This document shows positions 34,906 to 44,768 of a stretch of 64,000 nucleotides of DNA, piece by piece. The position numbers and the translations under genes are program-made. Source of the DNA: Streptomyces drozdowiczii (lineage in GTDB: Bacteria; Actinomycetota; Actinomycetes; Streptomycetales; Streptomycetaceae); contig NZ_CP098740.1 of the NCBI RefSeq assembly GCF_026167665.1, positions 2,418,001 through 2,482,000 on the forward strand. Direction: 5' to 3'. The stretch's first letter is position 1; every line of letters starts with the position of its first letter. Under the pieces are notes generated by a model. The model was not told the DNA's origin and did not search any database. It was given only the letters and a program-made list of their open reading frames with translations.

Positions 34906-35837
34906 GAGTTCCTGGCCTCCTCGGCCTCGGTGATGGCGACGAAGGCCTGCTCCAGGCCGAGTCCGGCGACTTCCAGCTCGCGCGGGTAGAGACCGAGCCC
35001 GTAGACCGCGTGCACGGTCGCGTCGGCGTTGTGGGACTGGATGCGCACCCGCCGGCCGTTGACGTCGAGCGAGGCGAGGAACGGCAGGGCGCGCAGGGCG
35101 TCCTCGTTGATCGCGCCCTCCAGCTCGAAGGAGATCCGGCGGGCCCCGGCCTTCGCCTTGATCTCGGCGGCGGTGCCGTCGGCGAGGAGGCGGCCCTTGT
35201 GCAGGACCAGGACGCGGTCGGCGATCGCGTCGGCCTCTTCGAGGTAGTGGGTGGCGAACAGGACGGTGCGGCCCTGCTCGGCCTGCTCGCGCATGGTGGC
35301 CCAGAACGCCTGGCGGGCGGTGACGTCCATGCCGGTCGTCGGCTCGTCGAGGACGATGAGGTCGTTGGCGCCGGCGGTGGCGAGCGCGAACCGTACGCGC
35401 TGCTCCTGGCCGCCGGAGAGCTTGTTGACCATCCGGCCGGCGATCGACGCGATGCCCGCCCGGGCCAGCACGTCGCCGACCGGGTGGGGGCGCGGGTGCA
35501 GGTCGCAGGCCAGCCGGACCAGTTCCTCGACGGTGACGTCCTCCATCAGGCCGCCGCTCTGGAGCATGGCGCCGACCCGGCCGGCCTTGATGGCCTCCTG
35601 CGGGGTGGTGCCGAAGAGGCTGACGGTGCCGGAGTCGGCGGTGCGCAGGCCGAGGAGCAGGTCGAGGGTGGAGGACTTGCCGGCGCCGTTGGGGCCGAGG
35701 AGGGCCACGGTCTCGCCGGGGTGCAGGTCCAGGGTGAGCCCGTCGACGGCGCGGACGGCCCCGTAGACCTTGCTGACCTGATCGAAGCTGACCACCGCGG
35801 TCCTCGTCGCGGTCGCTCCGGTGGCTGTCGTTGTCAT
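34902..35837 (-). CDS. ABC transporter ATP-binding protein (module 2)
   Basis: 311 residues. Walker A GPNGAGKSST, signature KLSGGQEQRVRFA, Walker B LIVLDEPTTGMD and H-loop FATHYLEEAD. An accessory C-terminal domain follows. First gene of the four-gene operon ATPase-permease-kinase-regulator. A palindrome at 35897-35910, 60 bp upstream of the ATG, probably binds the regulator encoded by the last gene. Confidence 0.92.
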   Translation of the reverse strand: MTTTATGATATRTAVVSFDQVSKVYGAVRAVDGLTLDLHPGETVALLGPNGAGKSSTLDLLLGLRTADSGTVSLFGTTPQEAIKAGRVGAMLQSGGLMEDVTVEELVRLACDLHPRPHPVGDVLARAGIASIAGRMVNKLSGGQEQRVRFALATAGANDLIVLDEPTTGMDVTARQAFWATMREQAEQGRTVLFATHYLEEADAIADRVLVLHKGRLLADGTAAEIKAKAGARRISFELEGAINEDALRALPFLASLDVNGRRVRIQSHNADATVHAVYGLGLYPRELEVAGLGLEQAFVAITEAEEARNS

Positions 35838-35896
35838 GCGTCCAGCCTGGCCGAACGGGGGGTGCGCGCGGCAGGGTCAGCGGTCGTGCATCCGGG

Positions 35897-35910
35897 ATGA
35901 CAGATGTCAT
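35897..35910. promoter_or_regulatory. Candidate response-regulator binding site (ATGACA-N2-TGTCAT)
   Basis: Perfect 6+6 palindrome ATGACAGATGTCAT, 60 bp upstream of the module 2 ATPase ATG. A further ATGAC lies at 35920-35924. NarL-type regulators bind similar ATGAC/GTCAT half-sites, so autoregulation of the operon is a reasonable inference. Confidence 0.55.
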
Positions 35911-36000
35911 ATGCGGGGGATGACGGGTGTACGGGACGGGTTCACGAGGGCCCGGTGGGGGAAGCCACCACCCCGGCGGGGGTCGTTTTCGCCCGTTTAC

Positions 36001-36039
36001 GCCCCCGCCCCCGGCCGGGGTCCGGTCGGGGGCGGGGGC
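36001..36039 (-). terminator. Terminator hairpin
   Basis: Perfect 13-bp stem GCCCCCGCCCCCG (36001-36013) with 36027-36039 and a 13-nt loop containing CCGG repeats. It lies 18 bp past the stop of the peptidoglycan-binding-like gene. Confidence 0.75.
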
Positions 36040-36056
36040 ACGGGGTGCGGGGCGGG

Positions 36057-38206
36057 TCAGCCGTTGCCGTCGAGGTCGATGGTGGCCGTGCGCTCGGCGG
36101 GGGTCTTCCCCAGCAGCGCGCCCTTCATCGCGTAGGCCACGTCGTCCGCGCTGAGCTGGTGCTTCTTGCCGTCGCCCTTGGTGATCATGACGCCGTCGAA
36201 GACACCGGCGCACAGCCGGTCGATCGCCTCCTTGTCGTAGACGTCCACCAGCTTCCCGTCGACCGCCTTCATCGACAGGATCTGCGGCAGCGACTTCGCC
36301 GGGCCGAACGGGATCTCCTTGCCACCGGCCCGGATGGTGATCAGACCGGACATCGCGGGCTCCGCGAACTCCTTCATCGCCCGGTCCAGTTCGGCCTGGG
36401 TGATGGTGGGTTCCTTGGTGACGACGGGCAGTTCGACGGCCCTGGCGGTGCCGGTCTCGACCTGGGCGCGGTAGGCGTCCCGGACGGAGCCCATCGACCT
36501 GTTGACGTCGATCGCCTTGCCGGCCTTGCCCGGTACGGCAACGGCCTTGCCCGGCTCGAACTTGATCGTGCCGTCCTTCGCGGTGCCCGAGGCGCCGGCC
36601 AGGTCCTGGAGCGCGACGCCCAGCTTCTCCTCGTCCACCGGGAAGACCGGCTCGACGGTCCGCTCGCCGCCGAAGAGCGAGCCGATGACGGAGACCGGGT
36701 TGTAATCGCTGCCGGCCGCGGCGCGCACGGTGGCCTGACTGTCCAGGGAGAGCCCGGCCTTGTCCGGGGCGAGCTCCGTCTCCTTGCCGTCCACGGTCAG
36801 CTTGAGCGGGGTCGCGGCGCGCTTGGCGAGCGCGGCGTCCAGCTTCTCGACGCCGTCCTCCTTGGTGCCGCCGCCGATGTCGACGCCGAGGACCGTGGTG
36901 CCCTTGGGTACGTCGGAGTGGTTCATCAGGAGCCCGGCACCGTACGCGACACCGAGCAGGCAGACGGCCGCCACACCGAGCAGGACCAGCTTCGAACGGC
37001 CCTTCTTGGCGGGCGCCGGCTTCGGCGCGGGTCGGGCCGCGGCGGCCGGCTTCGGCGCCGCGCTTCCGGGGCCGCCGGGCCCGCCGGGTCCGCCCGGCCC
37101 GGTGCCCATCGGGTCGCCCGGGACGTTCCGGCCGCCGGGCACGACGGGGATGCCGCTGTTCAGCGTGTCACCCGAGACGTTGCCGCCGGGGCCGCCCGGG
37201 GCGGGGCGAACTGCGGGGTGAGGACGGCCGTGTCGTCGGACATGCGCGGCGGCACGCCGCCCTGCCCGGGGCCGCCCGGTTTCTGCGGACCGGGGCCCGG
37301 GAAGGGGCCCGGTCCGTCGAGGTTCGGGGTGAGCGACGAAGTCCCGGCGGCCGGGCCCGTGGTGGGGCCGGTCGGACCGGGGGTACGGACGCCCAGGTCG
37401 GGCGTGGAACGCGGGCCGCCCGGACCGTCGCCGGGGCCCTCCGGGAAGTCGCGCTGCGGCCCGTCCGAGAAGTACGGCAGGTCCGTACGGGGACCGGAGG
37501 GCGGGGAGACGCGACCGGGACCGCCGGGGCCACCGGCAGGACCACCGGCACCAACGGGACCGCCGGGCCCACCCGTAACACCGGGACCGCCGGACCCACC
37601 GGGACCACCAGGCCCACCCGTAACACCAGCACCGCCGGGACCTCCAGCGCCACCCGTAACACCAGGCGCACCCGAACCACCCGGCCCACCCGCACCCGGC
37701 ACCGTGAACCCGGCGCCGTCCGTGTCGCCGGGTCCACCGGCTCCGCCGCCCGTCGGCGGCTTCGCGCCCGCCGGGGGCTTGCGCGGGGCGAACCAGTCGC
37801 TGCCGCTCTTGTCCTTGGCCGGCTTCTCGGACTCCGCCGGGGCCGCGTCCTCGCCGGTGTCCGCCGCAGGTGCCTGGGGCGTCTGCGGTGCGCCGCCCGG
37901 CGCGGGCGGGCCCGGGCGCGGGGTCGAGCCGGTGCGCTCGCCCTCGCCGTCGGCGTCACTCATGGGCGTACGCATGACAACAGGCGGGATGGGGCGCGAG
38001 CCCGGGATGTTGATCCGGATGCGCGTCGTCAGCGTCGTCTCGGTCTTCGGCTCTTCCGGCCGGTCCGGCCCGCCGGGCTCCTGGGACCCGTCCGAAGCGT
38101 CCTGCGACGGATACTGGCGGGATCCGTACGGCGGCGTACCCGAGGGGTACGCGGCTCCGCCGCGACCCTGGGGCCCGGAGGACGAACTGTCAGTTTCACG
38201 ACTCAA
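36057..38206 (-). pseudogene. Large membrane-anchored protein with peptidoglycan-binding-like domains, apparent frameshift
   Basis: TTG start at 38204-38206 (then SRETDSSSSGPQGRGGAAYP) with GGGAGA seven bases upstream. A Pro/Gly-rich cytoplasmic half contains a collagen-like Gly-Gly-Pro tract (about 37500-37700). The frame breaks at G/C runs 37195-37207: after LTPQFAPP one base is missing. The next frame continues GGPGGNVSGDTLNSGIPVVP, a membrane helix (SKLVLLGVAAVCLLGVAYGA) and two extracellular beta-rich repeats of the PG_binding_4 type (VLGVDIGGGTKEDGVEKLDA... LTVDGKETELAPDKAG) to the stop at 36057. Intact length is about 716 residues. Probably a wall-facing protein; exact role unknown. 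Confidence 0.78.
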
Positions 38207-38370
38207 AGCAGGTTCTCCCGATTGGCTCCGCCGCCCGTACTTCCCCCGTGCCACAGCCCGGGCGCGCGAACCACCATACTGGCCGCCGCCGGCACACACC
38301 CCGCGACCGGGGGAAACGACTGCGCACCCCCCGGACGGGCAGGGGGCATTACGGGATCGGACGGAGCACA

Positions 38371-38826
38371 TTACTTGGCAGGTCGGCCGCTTTCGGCCCG
38401 CTGCCCGGACGATCGCGGCATGGTGGCACAGATCACAGCGATGGCCATTCCGCCCAGCATGAAGAGGCCGAGGCCGAGCGCGTCACCGAAGACATAGTCC
38501 CCTTCGGGCCGACCGCTGAGCAGAAAGACGATCGAAACCAGCCATCCCGCCGCCGGTGCCACCGCTCCCGGCTGGGTGCCCGTCAGGGTGCGCCCGCCGT
38601 AGAAGAGGCCGGCCGCCGCCGCCAGGGCGAGCAGCAGCCCGCCGGGGAACCACGCGGGCTGGACGAGCGTTCCGGCGATGCCCACGACGGCACCGAGGAC
38701 CGCGAGCCCGAACAGGGCGGCGATCCGGGCGGGGTTGACGGGGGCGGCCAGACCACTGGCCGGAATGTCCCTCTTCTGTGCGTCCGTCCGGCTGCCGCCG
38801 GCCCGCGCCCTGCTGCTGCCGCTCAT
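38371..38826 (-). CDS. DUF6113 membrane protein (151 aa)
   Basis: A polar N-terminus ([20 protein letters not shown]) and about four membrane helices ([66 protein letters not shown]). The ATG overlaps the mshB stop (ATGA 38823-38826). The pairing with mshB is conserved in actinobacteria (Rv1170-Rv1171), which suggests a link to mycothiol biology that has not been demonstrated. Confidence 0.85.
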   Translation of the reverse strand: MSGSSRARAGGSRTDAQKRDIPASGLAAPVNPARIAALFGLAVLGAVVGIAGTLVQPAWFPGGLLLALAAAAGLFYGGRTLTGTQPGAVAPAAGWLVSIVFLLSGRPEGDYVFGDALGLGLFMLGGMAIAVICATMPRSSGQRAESGRPAK

Positions 38827-39722
38827 CGGTCCGCCCCCGGCACACCCGCGAAGAGGTCCCGCTCGCGCTCTCCGGCCGGAGCGCCCGGGGTGCCGCTGAC
38901 CAACTCGTAGTACTCCGTGGTGAACACGGGCTGCCCCAGATCGTTCGACAGGGCGAAGTAGGCCCCCTGGACGGCGATCTGGGTGGCGTGCGCGCGCATC
39001 GCGGCGGTCTTCGCCTCCCCGTATCCGGTGCCGTCGATCACGGTGGTGATCCGGTCGTCGTCCACCACACCCGGTACGTCGCCGATCTCGGCGATCCCCG
39101 GGAACGCGTCCGGGGCCTCGGCACGCAGCGCGGCGAACCCCTCCTCCGCGACCGGGCGCGGCACCCGGTTCCAGTAGACCTTCGCGACGGTGTGCGGGGC
39201 GCCGGAGCCGGGCCGGTACGCGGCGTCGGCGGCCAGCTCCGCGGCGCGGGTGGCGACCCGGTGGGCCTGGATGTGGTCGGGGTGCCCGTAGCCCCCGTCG
39301 GGGTCGTACGTCACCAGGACCTGGGGGCGTACTTCGCGGATCACGTCGACGAGGTGCCCGGCGGCCTCGTCGAGGTCGGCCGACCAGAAGGCGCCGGGGC
39401 GGCGGTTCTGCTCGGCGCCCATCATCCCGGAGTCCCGGTAGCGGCCGGGGCCGCCGAGGAAGCGGTGGTCGGTGACGCCCAGCTCCTTCATCGCCGCCGC
39501 CAGTTCGCCGCTGCGGTACGGGCCCAGGGCGTCGTCGCGGTCGGCGGCGAGATGCGCGAGGGCGGGCGGGATGATCTCGCCCTCCTCACCGAGTGTGCAG
39601 GTCACCAGCGTGACCAGGGCGCCCTCGGCCGCGTACCTGGCCATGGTGGCGCCGTTGTTGATCGACTCGTCGTCCGGGTGCGCGTGCACCAGGAGCAGCC
39701 GCCGGGCGGGAAGGTCCGTCAT
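38823..39722 (-). CDS. mshB: N-acetyl-1-D-myo-inositol-2-amino-2-deoxy-alpha-D-glucopyranoside deacetylase (MshB)
   Basis: 299 residues, PIG-L/LmbE fold. The zinc-binding motif HAHPDDE is near the N-terminus, with the third ligand in [23 protein letters not shown] and [11 protein letters not shown] are specific to MshB rather than to other PIG-L deacetylases. It deacetylates GlcNAc-Ins in mycothiol synthesis, the thiol buffer of actinobacteria. Translationally coupled to the DUF6113 gene. Confidence 0.95.
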   Translation of the reverse strand: MTDLPARRLLLVHAHPDDESINNGATMARYAAEGALVTLVTCTLGEEGEIIPPALAHLAADRDDALGPYRSGELAAAMKELGVTDHRFLGGPGRYRDSGMMGAEQNRRPGAFWSADLDEAAGHLVDVIREVRPQVLVTYDPDGGYGHPDHIQAHRVATRAAELAADAAYRPGSGAPHTVAKVYWNRVPRPVAEEGFAALRAEAPDAFPGIAEIGDVPGVVDDDRITTVIDGTGYGEAKTAAMRAHATQIAVQGAYFALSNDLGQPVFTTEYYELVSGTPGAPAGERERDLFAGVPGADR

Positions 39723-39773
39723 GGGACCAGCCTACGAGCCCGCGGGACGGCCGCCCGCCGACGGGTGACCCGG

Positions 39774-39968
39774 TCAGAACTTGATGCCGCCGATCATGCC
39801 CGCCACGTTCGTGGTCAGCTCGGAGATGGTGGGTGCGATGGACGAGCTGGCGAGATAGAAACCGAGCAGCGCGCAGACGACCGCATGTCCTCCCTTCAGT
39901 CCGGACTTCCGGATCAGCAGGAAGACGATGATCGCCAGCAGCACCACCGCCGAAATCGAGAGCGCCAC
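39774..39968 (-). CDS. Small membrane protein (64 aa)
   Basis: GTG at 39966-39968 with GGAGGTGAACC upstream. Two hydrophobic segments (LSISAVVLLAIIVFLLIRK and HAVVCALLGFYLASSS) and a short polar end (ISELTTNVAGMIGGIKF). No recognised family motif. Divergent from the S9 peptidase gene. Confidence 0.8.
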   Translation of the reverse strand: MALSISAVVLLAIIVFLLIRKSGLKGGHAVVCALLGFYLASSSIAPTISELTTNVAGMIGGIKF

Positions 39969-40131
39969 GGCGGTTCACCTCCATCTGTACGGTCGGGACG
40001 GGCAGCACGCATGGAGCCAGCAGGTTCATACCCACCGAGCGCTACGGATCATAACTATCCGTGGCAACGCATTGTTCGGGGCACAGCAGCACGAGGGGCG
40101 CACGGACGGGCGCGGCCGATAGGTTCGGCGC

Positions 40132-42258
40132 ATGACTTCGTCAGAGATCACGTTCCCGCTCCAGTTGGCCCGGACCATGAGATTCACCCTCGGGGCGCCG
40201 CGTGCGTTCACGGTGTCACCCGACGGTGGACGCGTGGTCTACCTGCGCTCGGGTTCGGGTACGGACCGCTCGGGGCAGCTCTGGGTACTGGACCTGGACG
40301 GGGACTCCGGGCCGCGAGAACGCCTGGTGGCCGATCCGCAGGCGCTGTTGGGCGGTTCGCGGGAGCGTCTGTCGGCGCAGGAGCGCGCCCGGCGGGAGCG
40401 CAGCCGCGAGGGCTCGTCCGGGATCGTGGGCTACGCGCTCGACGGAGCCGCCGAGTCGGCCGCCTTCGCGCTCTCCGGGAAGGTGTACGTCGCGGATCTG
40501 GGCGCGGGAACGGCGCGCGCGCTGCCCGTTCCCGGCCCGGTCATCGATCCGCGCCCCTCCCCGGACGGGCGACACGTCGCCTATGTGTCCAAGGGTGCTC
40601 TGCGCGTGGTCGGGGTGGACGGCGAGGCGGACCGGGCTCTCGCGGAGCCGGAGGACGGCCATGTCACGTACGGGCTCGCGGAGTTCATCGCGGCCGAGGA
40701 GATGCACCGCTTCCAGGGCTTCTGGTGGTCGCCGGAGTCGGACCGGCTGCTGGTGGCCCGGGTGGACGACAGCCCCGTGCAGCGGTGGTGGATCGCCGAC
40801 CCCGCGCACCCGGAGCGCAAGCCGGCCGAGGTCGCGTACCCGGCGGCGGGCACGCCCAACGCGGAGGTGGGGCTGCACGTCGTGGACCTGGACGGCAGGC
40901 GCACCGAAGTGGTGTGGGACCGGGACCGGTTCCCGTATCTGGCGCGGGTGCACTGGTCCTCGTACGGGGCTCCGCTCCTTCTCGTCCAGGCCCGGGACCA
41001 GGGGAGCCAGCTGTATCTGGCGGTGGACCCGGAGACCGGGGCGACCCGGACCGTGCACGCGGACGAGGACGCGGTGTGGCTGGAGCTGTTCCCGGGGGTG
41101 CCCGCGTGGGCGCCGGACGGGCGGCTCGTGCGGATCACGGACGAGGGCGGGGCGCGGCGGCTCGCGGTCGGCGACCGGACGCTGACCAGGGGGCGGCTGC
41201 ACATCCAGTCGGTGCTGGACATCGGGGACTCCGACGTCCTGGTGTCGGCGTCGGCGGGCGCGGACGCGGCGGAGCCGGAGACCGGCGAGAGCCATGTGTA
41301 CCGGGTCAACGAGCTGGGCGTCGAGCGGGTCTCCGAAGGGGGCGGCGTGCACACGGCGGTCCGGTCGGGCCGGGTGACGGTGCTGGTCTCGGCGGCGCCG
41401 GAGCGGCCGGGGTCGACGGCGCGGGTGCTGCGGGACGGCAAGGAGGTCGCCGTCGTGGAGAATCGTGCGGAGCGTCCGGTGCTGACCGCGCGGCCGGTGC
41501 TCACCGAAGGGGGCGCACGGCGGATTCCGTGCGCCGTGTTGCTCCCCACCGGGTACTCGGAGTCGGACGGTCCGCTTCCGGTCCTCATGGACCCGTACGG
41601 CGGGCCGCACGGCCGGCGGGTGGTGGCCGCCCACAATCCGCATCTCACCTCGCAGTGGTTCGCGGACCAGGGCTTCGCGGTGGTCGTCGCGGACGGGCGC
41701 GGCACGCCCGGCCGTTCACCGGCCTGGGAGAAGGCGGTCAAGGACGATCTGGCCCTCAGCCTCGACGACCAGGTGGAGGCCCTGCACGGGCTCGCGGAGC
41801 GCTTCCCGCTGGATCTGGACCGGGTGGCCATCCGGGGCTGGTCGTTCGGCGGCTTCCTGGCCGGGCTGGCCGCGCTGCGGCGGCCCGATGTGTTCCACGC
41901 GGCGGTCGTCGGCGCCCCGGTGACCGACCAGCGGCTCTACGACACCCATTACACCGAGCGCTACCTGGGCGACCCGGCGAAGAACCCGGAGGTGTACGCG
42001 CACAACTCGCTGGTCACCGACGCGGGCCTGTCCGAGGCGGCCGAGCAGGTGCGGCCCATGCTGATCATCCACGGTCTCGCCGACGACAACGTGGTCGTCG
42101 CGCACAGCCTGCGGCTGTCCTCGGCACTGCTGGCCGCCGGGAGGCCGCACGAGGTGCTGCCGCTGAGCGGGGTGACCCATATGACCCCGCAGGAGAAGGT
42201 GGCCGAGAATCTGCTGCTGCTCCAGGTGGACTTCCTGAAGCGGTCGCTGGGCCTCTGA
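40132..42258 (+). CDS. S9 family peptidase (dipeptidyl peptidase IV-like)
   Basis: 708 residues. A beta-propeller N-terminal domain (TSPDGGRVVYLRSGSGTD-like repeats; the DPP4 Glu motif in YGLAEFIAAEEMHRFQGFWW) precedes a C-terminal alpha/beta hydrolase with catalytic Ser in RGWSFGGFLAG, Asp in HGLADDNVV and His in GVTHMTPQ. No signal peptide, so it is probably cytoplasmic. It cleaves Xaa-Pro or Xaa-Ala dipeptides from peptide N-termini. The peptide importers downstream make a peptide-use role attractive (inference). Confidence 0.92.
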   Translation: MTSSEITFPLQLARTMRFTLGAPRAFTVSPDGGRVVYLRSGSGTDRSGQLWVLDLDGDSGPRERLVADPQALLGGSRERLSAQERARRERSREGSSGIVGYALDGAAESAAFALSGKVYVADLGAGTARALPVPGPVIDPRPSPDGRHVAYVSKGALRVVGVDGEADRALAEPEDGHVTYGLAEFIAAEEMHRFQGFWWSPESDRLLVARVDDSPVQRWWIADPAHPERKPAEVAYPAAGTPNAEVGLHVVDLDGRRTEVVWDRDRFPYLARVHWSSYGAPLLLVQARDQGSQLYLAVDPETGATRTVHADEDAVWLELFPGVPAWAPDGRLVRITDEGGARRLAVGDRTLTRGRLHIQSVLDIGDSDVLVSASAGADAAEPETGESHVYRVNELGVERVSEGGGVHTAVRSGRVTVLVSAAPERPGSTARVLRDGKEVAVVENRAERPVLTARPVLTEGGARRIPCAVLLPTGYSESDGPLPVLMDPYGGPHGRRVVAAHNPHLTSQWFADQGFAVVVADGRGTPGRSPAWEKAVKDDLALSLDDQVEALHGLAERFPLDLDRVAIRGWSFGGFLAGLAALRRPDVFHAAVVGAPVTDQRLYDTHYTERYLGDPAKNPEVYAHNSLVTDAGLSEAAEQVRPMLIIHGLADDNVVVAHSLRLSSALLAAGRPHEVLPLSGVTHMTPQEKVAENLLLLQVDFLKRSLGL

Positions 42259-42259
42259 T

Positions 42260-43318
42260 TCACCAGCCGGGCGGCGGCTGCGAGGGCGGCGGGGGCGGGC
42301 CGAAGCCGCCGCCGCCCTGCGGGTAGCCGTAGCCGGGCCGCTGTCCGGGGTACGGGGGCGGCGTGGCCGGTGCGGGGCCCCAGCCCGGACCGCTGCCGGA
42401 CCACGGGTCCGGGCCCGGGGCGCGGACCGGGCCCGGCAGGGCGAGGGCGATGAGCGCGGCCAGGGCGGCGAATACCTGGAAGAACGAGCTGAGCAGGCTG
42501 AGCTGGAGTTCGGTCGACAGGTCGGCGAAGTGCTCCAGCATGTCGTAGTGCACGATCCGCACCACCCCGAACACCCCGCCGGGCAGCAGCACCGCAGCGG
42601 CCACCAGGCCGAACGGGCGGGCGTGCCGGGCCCGGGCCGCGGCGCTGATCCCGGCGAACACGCAGAGCAGGGCGAGCATCACGGTGGCCCAGCCCGGCGG
42701 CGGACCGGTCAGGTACTGCGCGACCCGGTCACCGCCCACGTACCAGTCGGGGAAGAACTCCGGGTCCCGGACGATCTGGCGGATCTCCCAGGCGATCAGC
42801 ACGGCCCCGGCGGCGGACAGGGCGAGGAACGTCAGCACGCCCGTGCCCGGTCCGGGCCCGGTCGGCGTCGGCTCGTAGGAATCGACGGGCGGCCGGCGGC
42901 CCGCCCCGGCGGTGATGATCATCGCGGCGGCCGCGGCGACGGCGACGAAGGCGCAGATCAGGGCCCGTGAACGGAGTTCGTCGGAGTACACCGCCTCCAT
43001 CCGGCGGCTGCCGATGGTCCAGAGTCCGGGGAGCCGCACGGTGAGGGTGACCACCCCGGCGACGACGAGCGCGGAGGCGGCGGACGCGGTGCGCAGCGCG
43101 GCCACGGTGACGGCCACGTACACCACGAAGAGGACGAGGTCCGTGGCCGAGGTGGTGGGGACGGACCGGATGTGGATGTCGTACAACCCGGACCAGTTCC
43201 GCCACAGTTGGCCGAAACCGATCGCGTCGACGTCCCGTATCAGCCAACCCGCGACGATCACCGCGAGCACGGCGGACAGGACGGCTCCGGTGACTCTTGC
43301 TCCGCGGGTGAGTATCAC
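42260..43318 (-). CDS. Multi-pass membrane protein with Pro/Gly-rich C-terminus
   Basis: 352 residues from GTG 43316-43318 (VILTRGARVTGAVLSAVLAV); the start is uncertain because the ribosome site is weak. About eight hydrophobic segments, an extracellular loop RQIVRDPEFFPDWYVGGDRV and a tail of Pro/Gly/Tyr repeats (PPPYPGQRPGYGYPQGGGGF). No known domain recognised. It converges with the S9 peptidase gene; the stop codons are 1 bp apart. Confidence 0.82.
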   Translation of the reverse strand: MILTRGARVTGAVLSAVLAVIVAGWLIRDVDAIGFGQLWRNWSGLYDIHIRSVPTTSATDLVLFVVYVAVTVAALRTASAASALVVAGVVTLTVRLPGLWTIGSRRMEAVYSDELRSRALICAFVAVAAAAAMIITAGAGRRPPVDSYEPTPTGPGPGTGVLTFLALSAAGAVLIAWEIRQIVRDPEFFPDWYVGGDRVAQYLTGPPPGWATVMLALLCVFAGISAAARARHARPFGLVAAAVLLPGGVFGVVRIVHYDMLEHFADLSTELQLSLLSSFFQVFAALAALIALALPGPVRAPGPDPWSGSGPGWGPAPATPPPYPGQRPGYGYPQGGGGFGPPPPPSQPPPGW

Positions 43319-43382
43319 ACCGGCGACACTTCCGTGCGTCCGCCCTCCGGACAAGAGGGCCTGTGCCGCCGCCGGTACGGCC

Positions 43383-43416
43383 ACCGGCCGGGGGGCGTCA
43401 CACCCCGCCGGCCGGT
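43383..43416 (-). terminator. Terminator hairpin at the end of peptide-importer operon A
   Basis: Stem ACCGGCCGGGGG (43383-43394) with 43405-43416, one mismatch, downstream of the last ATPase gene of operon A and upstream of the membrane-protein gene. Confidence 0.6.
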
Positions 43417-43496
43417 CCACGGCACCCGCACGGCCGTACGTTGTCCATGGTGCCGCGTCCGTATATCGGGGACGTTGCCCGTGTGTTAACGCCGCG

Positions 43497-44768
43497 TCAG
43501 ACGGCCCGGCTGCTCCCGGAGGGTGGGGGCGGTCCCTCGTCGCGGTCCGCCGGTCCGGGCCGCTCCGGGGCCTCCTCCGCCGCGTCCGCGGCCCGCGCGG
43601 CCGCCTCCTCCTGGCCGCCCTCCCCCGGCACCGAGTCGAGGGTGCCCTCCGGCGGGACCACCCGCTTCTCCTCCGCGAAGTGGCAGGCGGAGGGGTGCCG
43701 GGCCGGGGTGTCCACCTCCAGGAAGGCCGCCGGGACCGCCAGCAGCGGCACCTCCAGCTCGCACCGCTCCTGGGCCTTCCAGCAGCGGGTGCGGAAACGG
43801 CAGCCCGAGGGCGGATTGGCGGGCGAGGGCACGTCGCCGTGCAGGATGATCCGCTCGCGGAACTCCCGCGCCGCGGGGTCCGGCACCGGCACGGCGGAGA
43901 GCAGCGCCTGGGTGTACGGGTGGGTGGGGTGGTCGTAGATCTCCGCGTCGGTGCCGATCTCGATGAACCGGCCCAGATACATCACGCCGACCCGGTCGGA
44001 GATGTGCCGCACGATGGACAGGTCGTGCGCGATGAAGACATAGCTCAGGTTGAACTCGGCCTGGAGCCGGTCCAGCAGGTTGACGACCTGCGCCTGGACG
44101 GAGACGTCGAGCGCGGAGACCGGTTCGTCGGCGACGATGATCTCCGGGTTGAGCGCGAGGCCGCGGGCGATGCCGATGCGCTGGCGCTGACCGCCCGAGA
44201 ACTGGTGCGGGTAGCGGTTGATGTACTCCGGGTTGAGCCCGACGACGTCGAGCAGTTCCTGCACCTTGCGGCGCCGGCTGCCCTTGGGCGCGACCTCCGG
44301 GTGGATCTCGTACGGCTCCCCGATGATGTCGCCGACCGTCATGCGCGGGTTGAGCGAGGTGTACGGGTCCTGGAACACCATCTGGATGTTGCGGCGGACG
44401 GCCTTGAGCGCGCGGCCGGAGAGCTTGGTGATGTCCTCGCCCTTGTACCGGATGGCGCCGGCCGTCGGCTTCTCCAGCTGCACGAGCAGCCGGGCGACCG
44501 TCGACTTGCCGCAGCCGGACTCCCCCACGACGCCCAGGGTCTCGCCGGCCCCGAGGTCGAAGGTGACCCCGTCGACGGCCTTGACCGCGCCGACCTGCTT
44601 CTTGATGAGGATGCCCTGGGTCAGCGGGTAGTGCTTGACGAGGTCGCGCACCTCCAGGATCGGTTCGCCGCCCGCGTACGCGCTCTCCTGGCGCGACTTG
44701 GACAGCAGGGTGCGCGCGGTCTCGCCCTCCTCGCGCGCTTCCTTGCGCCCCGAGTGGTCAGCGTGCAT
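43497..44768 (-). CDS. Oligopeptide/dipeptide ABC importer ATPase (DppF/OppF type, operon A)
   Basis: 423 residues. Walker [10 protein letters not shown], signature [14 protein letters not shown], Walker [14 protein letters not shown] and H-loop FIAHD. The C-terminal oligopeptide-ABC region has the [17 protein letters not shown] cysteines typical of DppD/F, which bind an Fe-S cluster in several such ATPases. An extra acidic/Pro-rich tail of about 55 residues is unlike its operon C paralogue. Overlaps the DppD-type gene by 11 bp. The core is highly similar to the operon C gene at 56194-57339. Confidence 0.92.
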   Translation of the reverse strand: MHADHSGRKEAREEGETARTLLSKSRQESAYAGGEPILEVRDLVKHYPLTQGILIKKQVGAVKAVDGVTFDLGAGETLGVVGESGCGKSTVARLLVQLEKPTAGAIRYKGEDITKLSGRALKAVRRNIQMVFQDPYTSLNPRMTVGDIIGEPYEIHPEVAPKGSRRRKVQELLDVVGLNPEYINRYPHQFSGGQRQRIGIARGLALNPEIIVADEPVSALDVSVQAQVVNLLDRLQAEFNLSYVFIAHDLSIVRHISDRVGVMYLGRFIEIGTDAEIYDHPTHPYTQALLSAVPVPDPAAREFRERIILHGDVPSPANPPSGCRFRTRCWKAQERCELEVPLLAVPAAFLEVDTPARHPSACHFAEEKRVVPPEGTLDSVPGEGGQEEAAARAADAAEEAPERPGPADRDEGPPPPSGSSRAV

